A stretch of DNA of 64,000 nt, taken from assembly GCA_964344485.1 (NCBI GenBank), contig CAYFNF010000001.1, positions 124,001 through 188,000 of the forward strand. Reading direction: 5' to 3'. Every line of letters starts with the position of its first letter. Positions within the stretch are counted from its first letter, which is position 1. This stretch comes from CAYFNF01 sp964344485 (lineage in GTDB: Bacteria > Patescibacteriota > Patescibacteriia > UBA9570 > XYC2-FULL-38-9). The notes beneath the pieces were generated by a model. It had not been told where the DNA came from and made no database searches. It saw nothing but the letters and a program-made list of their open reading frames with translations. Position numbers and translations under genes: made by a program. Shown here in pieces: positions 60,240 through 64,000 of the stretch.

Positions 60240-61622
60240 ATGCCTACCTTCGACACGCACTTCGACACTACCCCCTCTCTCTCGCTGGGTTCGGTGCTCG
60301 ACCTCGCCATCCAGTCCACCATGGGCCCGTTCCAGGTGCTGCCTGGCTTCCACGCCACCTACCCGCCGGTCGTGCTGCAGGCGCTCGCCAACCTCTACCT
60401 CGAGTACAACGCGGCCTTCTCCCCGCTGATCGCGGCCAACCGCGAGTGGGAGACCGACTACCAGTACTGCAACAACGGCCACGGTCCGACCAACTTCGGT
60501 GTCCAGATCGACATGGTCGGCCTGCCCCAGAGCTTCCTGGACGCGGTCGCAGACCTGCCCGAGCCCGTGGTGCGAGAGCTCCTGCGCTACAAGATCTTCG
60601 AGATCGAGAACAGCCTGGCCATGTACCAGCTCCTGATGCACCTGTTCCCGCGCACCGGAAGTCCGCACACCTTCTTCGACACCCAGTTCCGGGCAGTCCT
60701 GGAAGACCTGCGTCGCCGTCACGGCAAGCCGATCGCGCTGCTCGCGGTCACGCAGGAGAAGTGGCACGCCATACGCCAGACCGAGTTCGGCCTCACCGGC
60801 GACCAGCCGCTCTCCAGCGACGAGGTCCGACGCCTCACCGGCTTCGACCACTTCCTCGGTCCGGACGACTTCCACGCGCACCTCGCGGCGAACCACGGCG
60901 ACTGCCAGTTCCTGCTCTACGCCCGCACTAGCCACCCGGTGGCCAAGCTCCGGAAGCCGGCCACGGCTGTGGAACACCCCCTGCTCAGCTTCCCCGAGAT
61001 GCGGCGCATGATCAAGGCCCTGGCCATCACGTACAACGTGGATGATCCGGACTGGTCAACTGGAGACCCTCGCCACATCAACGATAGCAAGGGGTACATG
61101 CCGCCTATGCGCATGGCGTTCCCGCTCGACAGCGAGACCGACTACCTCACGCTGGGGCTCTGCAAGCACCTCTCCCGCGGTCAGCCCTGCCAGACGTACA
61201 CCGGGCAGCACTTCACCGACAGCTTCGTCCAGTTCCTGCGCTCGCACGGCGTGGACCCGGCTGCGGTGGCCAGCGGAGAGATCATGCTGCGGGCCAAGCC
61301 CACGATGTGCTCCTACGGCTGCTACGGTCACGTGTCTGGCGCGGTCCCGAACTCCAAGTTCCGCGGAGAAGTCCGCCGCAACATGCGCCTGCGTGGCCCG
61401 TACATGCTCCAGCCTGAGATGAAGACACCCAAGATCGTCAACGCCGACGATGGGCAGATGTACACGTACATCGATCGAGTCTTCTTCGGGATGGTCAACG
61501 GCGAGCCGTCGTTCCTCGGTGGGTTCCGGTCCATGATGCCGGTGCACGCCCACGAGGCGCTCAAGCGCCGCAACCACGGGAGCAACGAAACCGTCTGGGC
61601 CGAGGTCCGCTCGGAGTCCTAG
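60240..61622 (+). CDS. ATP-grasp-like ligase paralog 2, GC-rich cassette
   Basis: 460 residues, the same length and domain order as the 58302 gene and clearly its duplicate (NREWETDYQYCNNG, PIALLAVTQEKWHAI, RLTGFDHFLGPDDF, RGPYMLQPEMKTP, FLGGFRSMMPVHAHEA are shared). The ATP-grasp-like C-terminus reads LRAKPTMCSYGCYGHVSG and MYTYIDRVFFGMVNGEPSF. The N-terminal ~30 residues and the middle have diverged, which suggests different substrates. Codons end almost only in C/G. Preceded by attenuator 3 and followed by a strong terminator, so it is transcribed alone. Confidence 0.65.
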   Translation: MPTFDTHFDTTPSLSLGSVLDLAIQSTMGPFQVLPGFHATYPPVVLQALANLYLEYNAAFSPLIAANREWETDYQYCNNGHGPTNFGVQIDMVGLPQSFLDAVADLPEPVVRELLRYKIFEIENSLAMYQLLMHLFPRTGSPHTFFDTQFRAVLEDLRRRHGKPIALLAVTQEKWHAIRQTEFGLTGDQPLSSDEVRRLTGFDHFLGPDDFHAHLAANHGDCQFLLYARTSHPVAKLRKPATAVEHPLLSFPEMRRMIKALAITYNVDDPDWSTGDPRHINDSKGYMPPMRMAFPLDSETDYLTLGLCKHLSRGQPCQTYTGQHFTDSFVQFLRSHGVDPAAVASGEIMLRAKPTMCSYGCYGHVSGAVPNSKFRGEVRRNMRLRGPYMLQPEMKTPKIVNADDGQMYTYIDRVFFGMVNGEPSFLGGFRSMMPVHAHEALKRRNHGSNETVWAEVRSES

Positions 61623-61627
61623 AACCA

Positions 61628-61663
61628 CCGCGCCTCATCAGCGAGGTCGCGGCCCTTTTTTTA
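61628..61663 (+). terminator. Intrinsic terminator after ATP-grasp-like gene 2
   Basis: CCGCG-CCTC-ATCAGC-GAGG-T-CGCGG stem-loop followed by CCC and seven T. Confidence 0.88.
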
Positions 61664-61693
61664 CTAGAACGCAGATACTCATCTGTTCAAGCA

Positions 61694-61722
61694 TTGAACG
61701 ATTGAGCTATCTGTTCTATTAT
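61694..61722 (+). promoter_or_regulatory. Promoter of the M20 peptidase-amidotransferase pair
   Basis: TTGAAC (61694-61699), 17-base spacer, TATTAT (61717-61722), about 29 bases before the ATG. Confidence 0.72.
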
Positions 61723-61751
61723 AAGAACATTGTTTTTTTGCAAAAACTCGT

Positions 61752-62843
61752 ATGAAAAGCAACAGTGTAAAGGATATTCTTCCTTTAACAAAGAAATTCA
61801 TCACCATTAAATCAAATCCAGAGAACGCTAAGGAGCTAGCGCAAATTTTAAATTTGTCATTAGCGCAACTACGAGGGTTTACCATTGAACGCTTTGAGCG
61901 CAATGGAGCGAAGAGCGCTTTAGTCTATAATACAAAAAAAAGACCTAAGAAATTCAAAGCACTACTGAACGGTCACTTGGATATCATTCCTGGCAAGGAT
62001 TTTCAACACAAGCCACAGGTCAAGGGTGATCGACTATACGGTGTGGGCTCGATGGACATGAAAGGGAACGTTGCGGCAATGATTGCGGTGTTTAAAGACA
62101 TGGCTCGAACTGTTGATTACCCGCTGGGGCTGCAATTGGTCACTGATGAAGAGATCGGGGGATTTGATGGCACAGGGTATCAGGTGGAGAAAGGTGTGCG
62201 CTCAGAGTTTGTTATTGCGGTTGAAGCCACGAATTTTGATATCGTAAATAAAGCAAAAGGAATTCTATGGGCTAAGGTTTCTGCAACAGGGAAAACCGGC
62301 CATGGAGCGCATCCGTGGAATGGTGAGAATGCTATTTGGAAGATGCACAGTTTCTTACAGGCGCTACAGAAGAATTATCCGGTTCCGAAAAAGGAACAAT
62401 GGGCGACTACGGTTAATCTCTGTGACATAGGCACAAGCAACCATGCATATAACAAGATTCCTGACGACTGTATGGTCGGTTTGGATGTCCGTTTTATTCC
62501 CGAAGACACTAAGACGATCCTGCCGAGTATAAAGAAGTTACTGCCAAAAGGTTCCACACTCGAGGTTATTACAAACGAACCCGCGTTGTTAGTTGACAAA
62601 GACAATGATCATATTACACTGTTGCGGAACGCTGGACGGAGTGTCTTGAAAAAGAGCATGAAATTACGTGGAGCTCAAGGATCATCTGATGCACGACACT
62701 TTACTAAAGTGAACTGCCCAGGGATTGAGTTCGGGCCAGTTGGCGCTGGAATCGGTAGCGACAAGGAGTGGGTCAGTATTTCAAGCTTAGAACAGTTCTA
62801 CTATTTACTAGCCGAGTATCTCACGGCGTTACATACTAAATAA
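61752..62843 (+). CDS. M20-family metallopeptidase/deacylase (ArgE/DapE type)
   Basis: 363 residues. Zinc and catalytic motifs: NGHLDIIPG, GVGSMDMKGNVAAM (bridging Asp), TDEEIGGFDG (catalytic Glu), VIAVEATNFD and a C-terminal His in RHFTKVNCPGIEFGPVG. The dimerisation lid contains TGKTGHGAHPWNGENA. It would hydrolyse an N-acyl amino acid or a dipeptide. Normal, not GC-rich, codon use and no Shine-Dalgarno. Adjacent to the ligase-like genes, so it could trim or recycle their product (inference). Confidence 0.9.
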   Translation: MKSNSVKDILPLTKKFITIKSNPENAKELAQILNLSLAQLRGFTIERFERNGAKSALVYNTKKRPKKFKALLNGHLDIIPGKDFQHKPQVKGDRLYGVGSMDMKGNVAAMIAVFKDMARTVDYPLGLQLVTDEEIGGFDGTGYQVEKGVRSEFVIAVEATNFDIVNKAKGILWAKVSATGKTGHGAHPWNGENAIWKMHSFLQALQKNYPVPKKEQWATTVNLCDIGTSNHAYNKIPDDCMVGLDVRFIPEDTKTILPSIKKLLPKGSTLEVITNEPALLVDKDNDHITLLRNAGRSVLKKSMKLRGAQGSSDARHFTKVNCPGIEFGPVGAGIGSDKEWVSISSLEQFYYLLAEYLTALHTK

Positions 62844-62861
62844 CCTATTTAAATTAACAAC

Positions 62862-63623
62862 ATGGCAAAAAAAGAGATTAAACAGCGCAAAGATTTACGC
62901 ATTCTACTTGTTCAGATGCGTGGTGATGAAACTAAGCAGCATGAGATGGACTGTTTATTACGATACGGACATCTTGAGCCTGAGCAATTAATCTCTTATG
63001 ATGCGTTAACTGATTCGGTGACCAATGACATTATCGAGGGTATGGACGCGGTGATTGTTGGGGGCGCAAACGAATTTCGAGTGTCGCACAAGGACTTTCA
63101 TCAACTAGAAGAAGTAGAGGAGTTGGTTCGACACTGTACAGAGAAGAAAATTCCATTACTTGGCATTTGTTACGGAGCACATGTGATTGCAGAGGCGCTC
63201 GGTGGAACCGTGGAGTACACCCCGGATCGTAAAGAAGTGTCTAATCATGTCATGACCTGCATGCCAGCAGCTACGGATGACGAATTGCTGTATGACATGC
63301 CAAAGAAATTTAAAGCAAACTGTGGACGAACCGACAATATTATCAGTATTCCTGAGCATATGATTCACTTGGTGAAGTCTGAATTATCTGAATACCATAT
63401 CTTCCGTGTTCCTGAGGCGCCAGTTTATGCAGTCCAGTTTCACGCAGAGTTGTGTAAGAAAGATGAGTGGACGCGTATGGACTTTGCTCATGCACATGGT
63501 GGGTACTTTAAGGACAATGAAGACTTGCAGAATCAGAAAGATAAGATTGTAAAGACTCCTGAGGCAACGAGTTTAATAGAGAAATTTGTTGATCGAATAG
63601 TGCTTCCAGCTGTGAATTCATAG
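62862..63623 (+). CDS. Class I glutamine amidotransferase-like protein
   Basis: 253 residues with the GATase1 triad: nucleophile in PLLGICYGAHVIAEALGG, His in YAVQFHAELCKKDEW and a Glu just after it. GuaA-like spacing but no synthetase domain follows, so it is a stand-alone amidase. It could supply ammonia or cleave a gamma-glutamyl bond. Starts 18 bases after the M20 peptidase and shares its transcript. In context, gamma-glutamyl-type ligase, M20 enzyme and GATase1 together suggest metabolism of a gamma-glutamyl or amide compound. Confidence 0.85.
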   Translation: MAKKEIKQRKDLRILLVQMRGDETKQHEMDCLLRYGHLEPEQLISYDALTDSVTNDIIEGMDAVIVGGANEFRVSHKDFHQLEEVEELVRHCTEKKIPLLGICYGAHVIAEALGGTVEYTPDRKEVSNHVMTCMPAATDDELLYDMPKKFKANCGRTDNIISIPEHMIHLVKSELSEYHIFRVPEAPVYAVQFHAELCKKDEWTRMDFAHAHGGYFKDNEDLQNQKDKIVKTPEATSLIEKFVDRIVLPAVNS

Positions 63624-63637
63624 CCTGCGCATCGTTT

Positions 63638-63666
63638 CTACTAGACCCATTAGTAGATTTTTCCAC
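63638..63666 (+). terminator. Intrinsic terminator after the amidotransferase
   Basis: CTACTA-GACCCAT-TAGTAG followed by A and five T. Confidence 0.72.
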
Positions 63667-63683
63667 ATTTTTTCGAAAAACCC

Positions 63684-63712
63684 TTGACTTATGACGATCA
63701 TTATTATAGAAT
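63684..63712 (+). promoter_or_regulatory. Promoter of attenuator 4
   Basis: TTGACT (63684-63689), 17-base spacer, TAGAAT (63707-63712). Confidence 0.8.
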
Positions 63713-63742
63713 TTTGCAAACGTTAAATAACGTACAAACGTA

Positions 63743-63838
63743 ATGAACTCAGTGACACATACAATACAGAACTGTTTCGAGCTAATTATTAGCCTGATTG
63801 TCCTTATTCGTAAGGGTGGGTTTTTGAGTGCTAGGTAA
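63743..63838 (+). CDS. Attenuator leader peptide 4 (branched-chain-rich)
   Basis: 31 residues from ATG 63743 to TAA 63838. The regulatory run is ELIISLIVLIRKGGFLSAR: eight of nine residues from L to I are Leu, Ile or Val (CTA ATT ATT AGC CTG ATT GTC CTT ATT, 63782-63808). This matches the logic of ilv/leu leaders. Codons just after it form the antiterminator strand. No Shine-Dalgarno. Confidence 0.8.
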   Translation: MNSVTHTIQNCFELIISLIVLIRKGGFLSAR

Positions 63839-63884
63839 ACGTATTTACACATTACTCAAAAGCCCGCCACTCGGCGGGTTTTTT
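63815..63884 (+). promoter_or_regulatory. Attenuator 4: antiterminator versus terminator
   Basis: Antiterminator: GGTGGGTTTTTGAGT (63815-63829) pairs at all 15 positions (two G-U) with ACTCAAAAGCCCGCC (63854-63868). Terminator: GCCCGCC (63862-63868), loop ACTC, GGCGGGT (63873-63879), T run. The two share the strand 63862-63868 and so exclude each other. Confidence 0.88.
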
Positions 63885-63896
63885 CATTACGTGATT

Positions 63897-63976
63897 GAGC
63901 CTCTCGCAGTACTCGTTCGGACTATAAACCCGGCTTGCGCCGGGCCAACCGTCCTTCACGAGCACTGCTGCGGCTC
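63897..63976 (+). ncRNA. R1 RNA element, copy 2
   Basis: GAGCC/GGCTC and GCAGTACTCGT/ACGAGCACTGC form the outer helices, then the shared core CGGAC, CCCGGC-TTGC-GCCGGG, CCAAC, GTCC (63917-63955). The core differs from copy 1 (31832-31869) only in one inserted base and in the loop, whereas the outer helices are different but still paired. Followed within 8 bases by an ATG, as at ychF. Confidence 0.72.
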
Positions 63977-63983
63977 TCATGAA

Positions 63984-64000
63984 ATGAATAACCTCACTGT
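63984..64000 (+). CDS. Possible start of a gene cut by the right edge
   Basis: ATG 63984 continues AAT AAC CTC ACT to the window end. It lies at the same short distance from R1 as the ychF start does. Only five codons are visible, so this is weak. Confidence 0.3.

Noticed and set aside
1..64000. CRISPR arrays, insertion sequences or prophage
   Set aside because: No regularly spaced repeats, transposase, integrase or phage structural genes were seen.

Overview
The window reads as a chromosome segment of a candidate phyla radiation (Patescibacteria-type) bacterium of moderate GC. The evidence is a compact type IV pilus locus with minor pilins, RNase J, YchF, MurD beside a MurL-like epimerase, Elp3 beside a Trm9-like methyltransferase, DPANN/CPR-style surface proteins, many 4-base gene overlaps, and promoters that sit 6 to 9 bases before the start codon (leaderless mRNAs). 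The exact lineage cannot be fixed from sequence alone. No rRNA, CRISPR array, transposase or phage gene was seen.

Layout: 0-12.4 kb carries a cut-off UvrD helicase, two GC-rich single genes, SecG, a membrane-anchored solute-binding protein, tRNA-Leu, RNase J and a 1196-residue surface protein. 12.4-31.1 kb is housekeeping: trpS, an MscS channel, murD-murL, gpmI-suhB, a hexose phosphomutase, a bactofilin-like membrane protein, Trm9-like/Elp3, a GC-rich LOG protein, an HD hydrolase, glyA, two ECF sigma factors and folD. 31.2-31.9 kb holds a structured leader, a 61-residue GC-rich miniprotein and an RNA element (R1) in front of ychF. 35-49.2 kb is the pilus locus (pilM, N, O, B, a degenerate pilT, C, D and pilins). 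49.2-56.6 kb has more single GC-rich genes, a phosphoesterase, ligA, an amber-split methyltransferase, gatC-gatA, a response regulator and ndk.

The most unusual part is 56.7-64.0 kb. A GCS2-like (glutamate-cysteine ligase family) gene and two paralogous 460-residue ATP-grasp-like genes each sit behind their own transcription attenuator. Each attenuator encodes a short leader peptide with a run of Phe or Tyr codons. Its last codons form the strand of an antiterminator that competes with an intrinsic terminator. An M20 peptidase and a class I amidotransferase follow. A fourth attenuator, with an Ile/Leu/Val-rich leader, plus a second copy of R1, precede whatever lies beyond the right edge. I infer an amino-acid-starvation-controlled peptide or amide ligase system.

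A second window-wide pattern is that eight or nine isolated genes are GC-rich (nearly every codon ends in G or C), monocistronic, and have clear Shine-Dalgarno sequences, while most housekeeping genes around them are less GC-rich and lack one.
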